In this document: one piece after another, positions 53,552-64,000 of the stretch
Position numbering within the stretch: the stretch's first letter is position 1
Layout of the letters: every line of letters begins with the position of its first letter
Source of the DNA: Cladorrhinum sp. PSN259
Lineage: Eukaryota; Ascomycota; Sordariomycetes; Sordariales; Podosporaceae
Assembly (NCBI GenBank): GCA_033725935.1
Contig: MU867081.1
Location: 310,001-374,000, forward strand
Direction of reading: 5' to 3'
DNA: 64,000 nt
The notes under the pieces: model-generated
The model's database searches: none
The model's input: only the letters and a program-made list of their open reading frames with translations
What the model was told of the DNA's origin: nothing
Translations under genes and position numbers: made by a program

Positions 53552-54775
53552 GATGATCGTCGTCAGGTGTCACAGTCTCCTTGTGGAATATGATCTTTGA
53601 ACCAGAAACAAAGTCTGGAAGGGATTCTGATGCGGCGGGCTTTACCAAATTATACGCATCTTTTTACCTTCAGCTCGAGACCTTATTGCTACCTGACTAC
53701 GGGTAAAAGTAAACTATTGAATCCGCCTTACCATCCAAAAGTGGGGCCGGCCATAACGTTGGGAGGCCGCAGTCTCATCTGAGGCAGAAAGAAGCAGTAG
53801 ATGCGAGAGTTAAATCGTGATCTCGCAGTGTATGCCGAGAAATGGTCAACCAGCTCGAGTCAGATTTCCCAGCCTAATTGTGCGTCTCGAGAATCGTTCT
53901 GAGGAAAGCAGCTGAGCGGGGAGGGGAAAACGCTCGAGTCCCACGAAACAACCCCATTGAGCAGACATTGTCCAATCCCGGAGCTGCGCCTCTGGAACAT
54001 CTTCACTCACCCTGCTCATTCAAGTTGTCATTTATCGCCCACCCATCTTCCGAAGGACACACTCAACTCTCTTCGAAGGAAGATTCTTGGAGAAGAAATG
54101 ATACGATATTCAGGTAAAATAAACATATAATCGGATCTACCAGTGATCATGTCATCTTGAGCATAAAACAAAAGTCAGTCTGAATGGCGTTGACGACCAC
54201 CTCAAATTTTGCGAGATGAAATTGAGATGCTGCGAATTGCTTGGTGACGTCATGCGGGGCAAGGATAAACCATGCAAAACGGGTACGGAACCGAAACCGA
54301 AGCTTTGCCAGAATGGCCCAAGCTCCCAGGACAGAGTCTGCTTCAAACATGCCAGCTGCTGACACGCGTGCAACCTGCAAACAACAATTGAGCTCGGCCC
54401 GCCGGAGAGTTGCAACTCACCGAAGGCAACATTTGCTTGCTGGAATTTGTGGCGCGCATGATGCTTCACCTTCAGCTGCAATTCTTCCCTAGTACTACTC
54501 CTACTCTAGCTCCTTGGGGGTTGCAGACTCCTTGTTCGTTATCCGCATGCGTCAAAACCTCGGAAACTTTTGAAGCTGGTTGAGCTTGTCTATTACAGCG
54601 CACGGTTCACTGAAATACCCCTGAAAGTTGCATCACAAAGGCCAAGCTTTCAACCGTCACCCACTGACAAACCGAACGATTTCCCCACACGGCAATCGAG
54701 GATCACCCGTCTATCCGTCCTACACTAAAGTTATTTTTACCTTGACAGTCCGGGTTCCCCTTCCGGGCCAGCTGG
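53552..54775. other. Intergenic region
   Basis: Promoters of two divergent genes (HET gene and Zn2Cys6 regulator). No further gene seen. Confidence 0.4.
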
Positions 54776-56133
54776 ATGGCGCGGTTGAAGCTGGGATACA
54801 CAAAGTCAAGGGGCGGGTGTCTCAGATGCAAGCAAAGAAGAGTCAAGGTACCTTTTCACCCCCCCCCTCGTCGACCATTCTCGTATCATCCCAGACTAAT
54901 TTCTCGGTATTCCAATGCCAGTGTGACGAGAATAAGCCATGTAGAGCTTGTGTCCGCCATGGGGTGGAGTGTAGTCTTGTATCCGGCGACTCGCCCACCA
55001 GCTCCACAACCAGCGTCTCTTCACCGCAGACAGCTGTCCTCTCACCGAGACCGGCTCCAAGACCACCGCCCAGAGAAGATGCCCCATCTTCCGACCCATT
55101 CCCCTATTTTGCCAAGTTTGTCTCTGGACGACCAGACAGTGAAATAGCCGACTGGGTGTCAGATATGGAACTTCTTCATCAGTGGTCCACCTCGACCTTC
55201 AGGACCCTCATTGACGAACATGCCTCCCCAGACATCCAGAAACTGTGGCAAGTTGAAGTTCCACAGCTATCCTTTCGACACACCTTCTTGCTCCACCAAA
55301 TCTTGGCAATTGCCGCCTATCATCTCGCATATCTCCGGCCCGAGAGCCGCCAGCAGTATGCGCTTCGAGCCTCCCAACACCAGAATGTCGCCATCAGGGC
55401 CATGCGTGATGAACTCAGCAACGTTACACACGAGAATTGCCATGCTTTGTTTGCTGCCTCAGGTTTCCTCTTCACCAATGTGCTGGCCGCCTCACAACTG
55501 GAGGGCAGAGTTCATGGCCCAAGCGTGGACGACCTGATTGACGTTTTTGTTCTCATCAAAGGCATCCGCGGCCTGCTTGACACAAGCGATACCATTTTGC
55601 GAGCAGGTCTCCTTCGCCCGCTCTTTACAGTTTATGATGCCCCTGCTCAGGACCACCTCCTGTTCGATCGCATTATGAAACAACTCGACATGTTCATTTC
55701 CTCCATGCGCAATACCAACAGCACGGAAACCGAAGGACTGGACGAGAAGACGATTGACGTAATGGAGACGACGACAAATTGCTTGAGCGAGGTCATCCAA
55801 GGCGCCATTGCCCACTGTCTTGATCCCGAGTACAGGGTCGTCACGGCTTTCCCCATCATGATGCCCGACGAATACGTTCCACTGCTGAGGCAAAAGAACC
55901 AACTCGCTTTGGTTCTGTTGGGTTACTATTGTGTGGTGTTTCATGCCAGTGAGCCCAAGTATTGGTTCCTAAAAGGGTGGAGCAGCGCAGTCGTCATGAA
56001 TATCTCGAGCATTACCAAATCGCCTTGGAATGAGCACTCTGCATGGTCATTGGGTTGGATAACCGCGGCGAAGAACGGGGTTCCCCAGATTGATATCAGT
56101 CAAGATAAGAAGCCGATACATTTGGGATATTGA
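54776..56133 (+). CDS. Zn(II)2Cys6 transcription factor
   Basis: 427 aa from exons 54776-54847 and 54922-56133. The 74-nt intron splits the zinc cluster, a common place. The join gives C15-LR-C18-x6-C25-x5-C31-RA-C34-x6-C41, a perfect binuclear cluster (CLRCKQRRVK, then CDENKPCRACVRHGVEC). A Ser/Pro-rich linker and a helical middle region follow, of the kind found in fungal-specific factors with a DUF3468-like domain (LQHFHDM-like; here DMELLHQWSTSTFRTL and LLHQILAIAAYHLAYLRPES). Expected to be nuclear and DNA-binding; the targets are unknown. A frame open upstream to 54628 skips the cluster and is not used. Confidence 0.92.
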
Positions 56134-56405
56134 CTTGATACCGATTGCTTAAGTCCGGGTAAGTATGACTGAGAACGGCACAGCACTTTTCCGAAAGAGG
56201 ATAAAAAGTCCCGCCAAGCTGATAGCCGTAAGTCACCAAAACCGGCCAGAGATGCGCATGGAGGGGTTGAGGGTGATACATGTGGCAGAAGTGGGGGATA
56301 AGTGAGATGCCCTGTGTAATATCAACCAGCTATTGATATACGACAACGACCCTCCTCAAATGCTCTTCGCTCTCTTCAACATTTCTCACAACATCTTGAG
56401 ACAAG

Positions 56406-57668
56406 ATGGTCGCCTCTTCTACCCTCCGCCAACTCTGCGGCGACACCACCCTGCAATCATCCCTCTTCTTGCCCCTCGCCCTGATTCTCACCTCCATCCT
56501 CGCAGTCATCACCCTTCACATCTCCCGCCGACGGAAAAAACAACTGCTTCTCTACGGAAGACCAACCACGCCAACACAAGCTGAAAAATCCCCTCCACGA
56601 AAATGGGGTCACTGGCAGCCATCTTCCTTCAGACCGCCAGCTCCCAATCCATATCCGAATTGGTCCATCGCCGACACCAAGCCTTTACCTTATCGCCCTT
56701 TCCGATATGGTCCCAAGTACAACGTGACGATGGGTCTCCGACGCATCCAACATGAAGATTGGATCGAACTCGACAGTGATTTCCCCAAGTACCACGCCGC
56801 CAAACGCCAGCGCATTATCCAAAGAGGCTCCAAGTCATGCAAAACCGCTCCGGAAGCATACCCAGCTGCGTTGGAACTCTTGCAGGAATTTGTAGAGTAC
56901 TTACCTCAGCGCTACCCATCTTTATACAGCAGAACCGAACGAGGATTAAAAAACCTCTGGTCGGGAGAGGAATTCGATATCAATGGCGATCCATCAAACG
57001 GAAAACTGGCCGAGGATCCAATGCAAATGGCCGCCAGGATGGTCCAAGACGACCTCGCAATAATGATTGAGCGCGAGGACGGACAGTACTACCTCCTTGC
57101 GGGAGCCACTTTGCTGCCTGGATTCTGGAGGCTGGAAGATAAGTTCGGTATGGGCCTTTCGGAGATTCATACCTCGGGTGACGTCCCCCAGTACAAGGAG
57201 AAACTCGAAAAGGGAATGATGAATTTTTTTAGGCGAGTTCAGCCGCAGGAGCTCGTCGCGAGGAACAACTACTTCTTTCAGGTTGATGATGGACTCGCTT
57301 GGTCGTGGAGTATCGGGCCCGAGGATAGTCCCGAAGTGTCGTGGAGCACGGCGGAGAAGAACAGGGCGATTGAGCATCATTACTTTCGGTCGGAGAGACA
57401 AACGCTCAGGAGGTTGCCGAAATCTGGAGGTGTGGTCTTCACCATCAGGACGTACTTTCATCCGATCACTTCTATTGCCGAGGAGGATTACGTCCCTGGG
57501 CGGCTGGCGAGTGCTATTCGGGGCTGGGGGGATGATGTCAGTCATTATAAGGGCAAAGAAAAGTATGGGGAGGTGTTATTGGAGTACTTGGACATGAAGC
57601 ACCAGGAGCAGTTGGATAGGGGTTTGGATTTGTCGAGGGAGGATGAGGTTCGAGCTTATCCTTATTAG
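56406..57668 (+). CDS. DUF3445 protein (heme-dependent oxidative N-demethylase-like), membrane-anchored
   Basis: 420 aa, intronless. An N-terminal helix (LFLPLALILTSILAVITLHI) followed by RRRKK predicts a single-pass anchor with the domain in the cytosol. The domain shows YRPFRYGPKYNVTMGLRRIQ, DWIELDSDFPKYHAAKRQRI, EYLPQRYPSLYSRTERGL, YYLLAGATLLPGFWRLEDKF, GMGLSEIHTSGDVPQYKEKL, and RSERQTLRRLPKSGGVVFTI RTYFHPI. These are the conserved blocks of DUF3445, a family that includes bacterial enzymes that demethylate amines with heme and O2. Fungal members are uncharacterised. Confidence 0.88.
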   Translation: MVASSTLRQLCGDTTLQSSLFLPLALILTSILAVITLHISRRRKKQLLLYGRPTTPTQAEKSPPRKWGHWQPSSFRPPAPNPYPNWSIADTKPLPYRPFRYGPKYNVTMGLRRIQHEDWIELDSDFPKYHAAKRQRIIQRGSKSCKTAPEAYPAALELLQEFVEYLPQRYPSLYSRTERGLKNLWSGEEFDINGDPSNGKLAEDPMQMAARMVQDDLAIMIEREDGQYYLLAGATLLPGFWRLEDKFGMGLSEIHTSGDVPQYKEKLEKGMMNFFRRVQPQELVARNNYFFQVDDGLAWSWSIGPEDSPEVSWSTAEKNRAIEHHYFRSERQTLRRLPKSGGVVFTIRTYFHPITSIAEEDYVPGRLASAIRGWGDDVSHYKGKEKYGEVLLEYLDMKHQEQLDRGLDLSREDEVRAYPY

Positions 57669-58238
57669 AGGAGCTACAACAATAAGCTTTGATTATCTTG
57701 TCATTCTTACCTTTCTCAAGTGATAGCGTCACCTTCCGTCAAGAGAGTGGCGATAGTCTCCTCTGTCTTGGCATTGATGCCCTTTGGGCAGATCAGGGAG
57801 GGAGGCGGATGACGGAATCACGGTGTCCCTGCTTCAGCTGCCGGCTGACCGCGCCACTGGGCGAGCAGCTGAAATTGGGGTGGTGTTGACCACAATATGG
57901 CAGCAGCAACAACGAGGCCCACTATCAGCTGGAACGAGCGATCAGGGGGCTGTGAATAGAGGCCTCGCACGATGGTGCATGGGAAAATGCTTGGTTATAA
58001 TGAAAAAATCTCGGGTATAGGAATGAAGATAAGATTGAACTGTGGCGTCGATAGTTTCAGGGACAAATGTGCACCATGTCTTCATATCCACTGACGTCCT
58101 ATCTGTAATGATTCACATTCAAAACTGTAGACTCCGGACGGCAATGGCAAGTATCAGGCTATTCAAACGACGTGTTCAGGCCCTTTCCATCTGAGCATTC
58201 TTCACTTCTCCTTTCTTGGTCCTATACCCCTTCTTTCT
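57669..58238. other. Intergenic region between two convergent genes
   Basis: 3' flanks; nothing else seen. Confidence 0.4.
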
Positions 58239-59639
58239 TCACTTGACCATCACCGGCAACACGCCCGCCACCAACGTCGCGACCACAGCGAGGATAGCCA
58301 CGCTCAACATCAGCTTATCCGCAAGCGTAAGGCTGTCCGTAACACCCCGCGACTGCACATCCAGAGCAGTCCCCGGCGCAAGCCGTGCGGGATCCGTCCC
58401 CCCGAAATCACCCACCACCCAGCCCTGACCCGGCTTGCGCACCATGTTCGTGATTCCGTCGGTGGGGTCTGCACTCACGAAAAACACCTCAACGAACTCG
58501 CGGTCCGATTCAAGACAATCGATCACCCCTGCCGTCACCGCAATCGGGCCACCGAGCGAGGAGGCTGCTGGGAGGCCGTCGTCATCTTGTCCCTCATGTT
58601 TCGGGTTGCTTAGTTCAAAATCATCGGTGTCGGGTATGCGGATCCAGGCGCCCCCGGATCGGGATACGAGTTCAGCTGGCCGGCCGCGCTCGTCGATCCA
58701 GAAAAGCCGGGTTACGAGTGGAGCAGACCACGCCGCGGCGGCGAGGTGGACAGCAGGATGGACAGAGCTGGCAAAGTTGGGGAGGATGGTTTGTGCTGTG
58801 TGCGGGTTAGTTTGTCAGGCGTACTGGTGGACTTGTTGGCGTACCTTCGGCCCAACTCCCTTCACCTCCGAGTCCCTGGCCTCTAACACAACGCAGCGCG
58901 CCATCGGGAGCGACATAAAACACGTAAACGTCATCCGATCCCTGAATCCCCACTGCGGAAATCTTGGATCCCTTCATTGCCCTGGGGCCAACCTTTCTGA
59001 CCGCACCATCGCCCGTCCTCTCGACAATCTGCGACTTTTTATCCAGGTAGTACAGTCTTGCGGTTCCCACACATGGATTCTTGCCTGTCCCACTACTCGG
59101 GACCACCGCGAGGCTGGTCTCTGGACCGGGCTCCAAACCGGAGCCTGATGACCTGCGTGATGTGACGAACCGTCCCGCCCAGCTCGACCAGGTGGCTGTC
59201 GCTGCCCCGTCAAAGTGGCCGGTGCTGAGCACGATGCGGTTGGCGGCGTTGAGATAGTAAAGGGCCAGCTGAGATGGATATTAACAAGAAATCTCCGGCA
59301 ACTCCCCACCGGATAGAGCGGGTTAAAAGGACAACAAAGACAAACCGTCTCTTTCCCCGCGAGGTCCTTCCATACACACGCAGCCAGCGGGGTTTTGAGT
59401 TTCGGCGGAATCGTAGGGGGGATTCGCTGGGGAGGTTGCCATGGTTCTGCGTGCGTGCGAACATGGAGGGCACCGTCGGTGCTCTGATAAACCACGGCTC
59501 GAGTCTTGGTCAGGTTGGCGGGTGAGGGGCCAATAGGCGCGGCAGAAGTTAGAGAGAGAATGGCGGTGCCATGCGCTTGAAGGCTGAACAGTGTCGGTAT
59601 TATGGGGATTGCCCTGATAAGCATAGTTGCGAGTGCCAT
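58239..59639 (-). CDS. Fucose-specific-lectin-like beta-propeller protein with C-terminal membrane anchor
   Basis: 424 aa from exons 59639-59346, 59268-58845 and 58795-58239. Donor GTTTGT for intron 1 is preferred because it joins KET to LALYYLNAANRIV; a GTGGGG donor 33 nt downstream also keeps frame. N-terminal signal peptide (MALATMLIRAIPIIPTLF..). Repeated blades of the AAL/FleA type: AVVYQSTDGALHVRTH, ALYYLNAANRIVLSTGHFDG, LYYLDKKSQIVERTGDG, VYVFYVAPDGALRCVRGQGL, and TRLFWIDERGRPAELVSRS. The C-terminus is a hydrophobic helix (LMLSVAILAVVATLVAGVLP) and two residues, unlike soluble family members. Binding of fucosylated glycans at the cell surface is inferred. Confidence 0.78.
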
Positions 59640-60652
59640 GTTGAGAAGGGGAAGTTTATGGTTCGGGTTGTAGTTGACATGGTCGGGTTGAAGTGAGGGA
59701 ACGAGAGCAGGCTGTGAGGTGATCGACCAGAGACGTAAATTGTGGCGCAGCACTCTGGTTGCGCAGTCGTTATCTAACGTCTGAAAATACGTTCGACAGT
59801 GGGATGGTCAAAAGTAGGTTCTATTGCGCAAACCTACTGTTCTCTTTTTTTTCTTTTTCTTTTTCTTTTTTTTCTTCCTCTCCGGTCTTTATTGCTGACT
59901 TGGACTAATAGAACAATATCGTATGTGAGTGGAGATAGCGATTGTTTACTTGCACTTGGACGCCTGTTTGGTTGGGGACGAAGACTGTGTGAGGGAGATG
60001 GATCGAGTAATATGTGAGATTGTTCCATGAAGAGTTTGAGTTGCAACATGTGACGGTTGCTGGAAAAGCGGTATCATAATGACATGGTTCGTGATGATAT
60101 GATGAGATTAGATGCTGCTTTGTTGTGGTGCAAAATTATCTACTACCAGCAGACAGACCTAGTTTGATCAGATTTATATTGCAATTCCATACTATCTACT
60201 ATTGTTTTTATCTTTGAACTGATTTGTTCTTGAACGTATTGAAAAGTAAAACAGGTCTACGATGCTGCCTGCATCCACCAACCAACCAACTCAACTGCGA
60301 TCATGACCAAACAAACCGTGTGAAAAGCCAACAACAGGCCAAAACCCCGTTTGGCTGAATTTTCATTATCGGTCTAAAAGATTTGGAGAGGCGCAGGATA
60401 CCCCGACACAAGTATGTATCTCAACAACATGAATACGAATTCATCTACCCGAGTACTCCCACATCGTTTAATCCATAATATGCACTTCTTAACCTTGTAT
60501 GCATGCATCCCAAACCAACCCGTCGAAGCGAGAACGCAATTGTTTGCGCACGGGCCAGGAGAGATACTGCACTTATACCTGACATTCCCTGCAACTTCAA
60601 GTGAGAGACAGCATGAAATCCAAGTGTGCTATTTCTACCCAACAATCCTCCC
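59640..60652. other. Intergenic region with a pyrimidine tract
   Basis: A T/C run lies at 59840-59885. It holds the divergent promoters of the lectin-like gene and the 811-aa gene; no other gene. Confidence 0.4.
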
Positions 60653-63567
60653 ATGGCTGACTCGACAAATGCCGACTTCAATCTTGACTCGCCTGTCTTT
60701 CGAGACGTATCCGACATTGGCCAGTGGTTCAATGAGGCCTTCGACCCTCTTGGCCCAGTTGATCATGATAATACCAACATCATCTCAAATTGGACGTTTG
60801 GCCAGGACGAACCAAACCATGCACCAGTTGAGATCAATAGAGATGGCTTGCAACAGCTGTTCGAGGACCTTTCACAGGTGAGCCCCCTTTTATTTCAGAT
60901 TGTGCTTTGCAGTGATTGGTAGATAAAGTATCCGTGGTTGCTGACCGCTGCTTTAAACCGCCAAGGGTGAATCTTATCGTCCCCCAGACCGCGAGACAGA
61001 TCTGCTCCTCGACCAGCAACCTGTTGCGTTCCCGAACCAGATTCACACGGCGGAAGACCTCGCCAAAGTCCAGCGAAATTCTCCAGAACTTCGGGATCAT
61101 GTACAGGAAGCTCCATTTGTTCTGTGGCTTCCGCGGGAATGGAAATATCGCCAAGTTCTCGATGCTCCATACAGGTATTGGGAGCTTGAACATCAACTTG
61201 TTGATGACATAATTCTGGGCTTGGGGACTCGTATGGGCACTATCCCTGCCGAGTTCGGCAATGATGAGGAGGGAACTAAATTGGAATCTGTGCCAGATAT
61301 TGTGCCTCTCAGTGCCCAGGACACCCCCAACCTTATAAATTCCCAACAGGTTGCTTGTGCGTGCACTGCTCCTGCCAAACTAGCGACTGGTCACCTTGAT
61401 CACGAAGCTCAAGCGGCTTCCGATCAGACTCTGTCGCTATTCTCAACATCTATTGACGAGCCTCGGCCTAAGAAGAAGGCAAAATTTATGGTACCAACTC
61501 ACGCCCTTATCCTTCATGCGCAAACGTCTAATTTACCTCATTTTGCAGAATACCAGTGGCCGTTTTGTCTGCACCGAGTGCATCTTTTCCAAACAGACTG
61601 CAGATGTAAGATTATCGTCCAATCATGCTCAATGATGGCCTGGCAGCATTGTTGATTTGCTGTGGATTTAGTGTGATGGAACGCCCGAGAAGCCGTGCAG
61701 CCGATGCCTGAGGATGGTCAAGAACGTGCGCAAGTCATTCGAGCGCATTCAGCATGGAGTGACATTTCCGCCCCTAACGGTGCCCGAGGTTGTCTTGTTC
61801 GACATCAGTAAGTCCTGCCGCATTTCCCAACAAGATTTTCCATTTTCTGTCTGACGCAAATTTTCAGGAGACATACAGGGGCTACTTTCAGAATTGCGAA
61901 GGGAGATCGACGACAAGTGTTTCGCCAACAATTGGTCCAACTTGGAGGAATGCTTCGGCGCCAAGGGTCATATTGTCTGTCATCTAGATGAGGGTAAGCG
62001 GTTTACGCCGTACTCACCCAGCAGTGTCACGATTGCCGTCACCAGATTAGCAACCACCGAGCAGGCCAGAGTCGTATCTGAAGGGTCTCTAGTCATGCCG
62101 TCGCTGGCTGCATCCCAACTAGATATCTTTACTGACGCGAGGGCCCCAAAGCAACAGATTAGATCTCTGCCAGAGTTCGATGTGAGTTTGACATTTCTTT
62201 GGTCTCGTCCCATGCCACTGCAAGTCATAACACGAACTAAGCCGCATCAATGCCTCAGCAAAGCATCATCACTACTGCCTGGCGTTGCGCATACTACGTT
62301 GGTGTTCTCTTTAATTGGAGTGCTCACCTTGTCTACTTTGATCGCCACTTCAAACTAGGAATTTCCCTCGCCATGTCCAAGAATCTCATCCTGGAGCTCA
62401 TGTACGCCGTTGCATGCAGGATTCAAGAACTGGCTACAATGCTGCTCCGCGTCATCAATGGCACGCTCTACACCCGGAGTGGTGTGTCCATGGATGGGTA
62501 CAATCCAGCCACTGTCCTTTGCGCCTTGCGGATCATCTACTCGGCCGTCTCCAAGCTAAGAGGACTGAAGAAATCCTGGAACTGTGGGGATCTAGTTCAA
62601 CTGGTCAATCATCCCAATCTCGGCGTCCCCTTCATCTGATGGGGCCGAGGGCTAACATGTATCACAGAAATCATTCTTGGACGGCCTCCATTCACGTGCC
62701 CCCGCGGCCATCAATGCAATTCAGAGATACCGACATCAACACCTCGGTCTGCTCTGTCGTCCAAGTGATATCTCAACAAGCGAGCTCATTGACATAATTG
62801 AGGACTCTACTGTTGCCCGCTCAATGGTAAGCTTCGCCATTGAGCGTTTCCTGCCCGACGGCCTTTGGCCTCTGCATGGCTTACAAACAGGGTAAGTGAG
62901 AACATGGGTGCCGTCTCTATAGAATGTGTCATGGAGTCGACTAACAAAGGTGTGCAGAACGCAGTTTGAATCCTACACGGAGATCCTAGCCTGCCCTGTC
63001 CCTCTCATCAATAATGACGATCGTCTCTTGGGGAGGACCCCCGACCGTACCAATCTTGACGAACTCCAAAAGCGAGTTGCTACACTACAGGCGTTGATTT
63101 TTCCTGACCAACCTTCCAGGCGAATGAAAACCGACGAGGCTTCTTCATCCTCAAGCGCATCAACAAGCAGCCGCCTTGCATCACCTTTAACGGAACCAGC
63201 GCATGCTGGTTATCCAGACAGCACCATATCACCGTCCAGCACCATGAATCCAAGCTCTCCACTCCAAAGACGCCAGGCTAGCTCGCTACCTACAGCCACC
63301 ACCGTGAGAACCACCGGCCACGGGCCCGAGTTTATTAAAACGCAAGCAGAAACTCGGGTTGATACACAAACACGCCCAGCTACATCTTGGAACCGGCTGA
63401 AGAGAAAAGCAGAAGTGCTCTCGGAGCCTGTTACCGACTCGGTCGACATGACTGCCTCGGATACACCAGGGTCAACGAGTGAGCTACCCCAAAATGGTCG
63501 ACATCGGAAATGGTCAGCGCGCGGGGCATTGAGTCGAGTCTGGGATGCAGTTAGGCTTCGGGGATGA
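60653..63567 (+). CDS. 811-aa protein with central Cys-cluster (degenerate Zn2Cys6-like), putative regulator
   Basis: Eight exons: 60653-60877, 60966-61490, 61549-61605, 61672-61807, 61868-62181, 62259-62603, 62668-62891 and 62958-63567; phases agree throughout. A basic nuclear-type patch (RPKKKAKF) precedes C258-TE-C261-x8-C270-x7-C278-SR-C281, assembled from exons 3 and 4. This looks like a Zn2Cys6 cluster lacking its sixth cysteine and with wider spacing. Unlike most such factors the cluster is in the middle, not at the N-terminus. The helical second half (SIITTAWRCAYYVGVLFNWS; GLKKSWNCGDL; ELIDIIEDSTVARS) and the Ser/Thr-rich tail fit a fungal regulator. Exon 6's donor (GTCAAT) is weak. 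Confidence 0.65.
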
Positions 63568-63581
63568 CGGTACTCCAGGTC

Positions 63582-63582
<1 letters not shown>

Positions 63583-63626
<44 letters not shown>
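63583..63626. repeat. (GT)n microsatellite
   Basis: About 20 GT units directly after the 811-aa gene, probably in its 3' UTR. Confidence 0.95.
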
Positions 63627-63627
<1 letters not shown>

Positions 63628-64000
63628 ATGGAATTCTGATGCTGGTCGTTACTGTCCATACTGGTCATTTTTCTTTACAACTACAGATTGCAAATTTATA
63701 CTTTCTCGTTCCATTACAACCAAAAATATCATGGTCCTGGGAAAAATACCCTGCAACTTTGGAAAGATACGGCTCGTCCACACGGTAACCTGTGTCCGTG
63801 TTTTCGCCCCTAGACCACTCCCGGAATGGCACCATTGGACTCCAACTCCAAAGTGGCAATGAGTAAGCTTTACCCCGCTCACGACACGCCGATGGACAAT
63901 AAAGGAGAGAACCATAACATGGGCTCCGAGGGATCAACACCACACCATACACTCGGTTCTCGGTATTTTGAGGTTGGTCGCCATGATTGATCGACGGATG
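63627..64000. other. Right-end intergenic DNA
   Basis: No coding signal seen before the window ends. Confidence 0.35.

Noticed and set aside
1..64000. tRNA genes, rRNA, CRISPR arrays and intact transposons
   Set aside because: Scanned by eye for B-box words (GGTTCRANYCY), regular spaced repeats and transposase or polymerase motifs; none convincing. A tRNAscan and RepeatMasker run would settle it.

Overview
The window looks like a euchromatic chromosome segment of a filamentous ascomycete, most probably a Sordariomycete living on plant litter. The evidence is many short phase-consistent introns (about 50-80 nt, GT..AG, CTRAC/CTAAC-like branch sites), secreted plant-cell-wall enzymes (GH10 xylanase with a CBM1, a GH45 protein), HET and NOD-like (NLR) incompatibility genes, Zn(II)2Cys6 regulators, a PTH11-like rhodopsin-domain receptor and DUF1996/DUF3445 proteins. 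I see no tRNA, rRNA, CRISPR array or intact transposon. The species name is not readable from the sequence. All exon joins were worked out by eye from splice signals and reading-frame phase.

Layout. 0-1.2 kb: 3' part of a Sec14-like (CRAL-TRIO) gene. 2.5-6.0 kb: an intact three-domain NLR (PNP_UDP, NB-ARC, eight near-identical 42-residue TPRs), then a decayed minus-strand coding remnant. 7.5-9.4 kb: secreted flavin amine oxidase. 9.9-10.2 kb: NACHT relic. 10.8-14.8 kb: F-box-like gene and a CorA-like transporter with two frame breaks. 15.5-17.1 kb: three tandem small genes sharing one C2HC zinc finger, the middle one broken by a stop. 17.4-21.2 kb: a 118-aa orphan, a BTB gene, a TPR relic and a MARVEL-like membrane protein. 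22.7-26.3 kb: GH10 xylanase and GH45-like protein. 26.6-31.5 kb: oxysterol-binding-protein-like relic, a multipass membrane protein with one in-frame UAG, a Gln-rich protein, and a truncated HET protein. 33.1-36.1 kb: DUF1996 secreted protein and a small membrane protein. 36.5-41.7 kb: a divergent gene pair, NCS1 permease and an isochorismatase-amidase fusion. 42.6-48.1 kb: DUF423, a coiled-coil protein, DUF2196 plus zinc finger, and a PTH11-like receptor. 49.2-53.6 kb: a Glu/Lys-rich coiled-coil protein and an intact HET-domain gene. 54.8-63.6 kb: Zn2Cys6 regulator, DUF3445 oxygenase, fucose-lectin-like propeller protein and an 811-aa Cys-cluster protein.

Two things stand out. First, the divergent pair at 36.5-41.7 kb: a predicted ureide/nucleobase permease faces a single polypeptide that joins a biuret-hydrolase-like cysteine hydrolase to an allophanate-hydrolase-like amidase. 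Five exact GATAAG motifs lie in the shared promoter, which suggests a self-contained, nitrogen-regulated system that imports and fully deaminates a ureide. Second, allorecognition/immunity material recurs: one intact NLR, one intact HET gene and three relics (NACHT, TPR, HET), together with a tandem family of single-zinc-finger micro-proteins. Several genes carry a single lesion (UAG, UGA, paired frameshifts), so the region contains ageing genes or genes whose mRNAs are edited.
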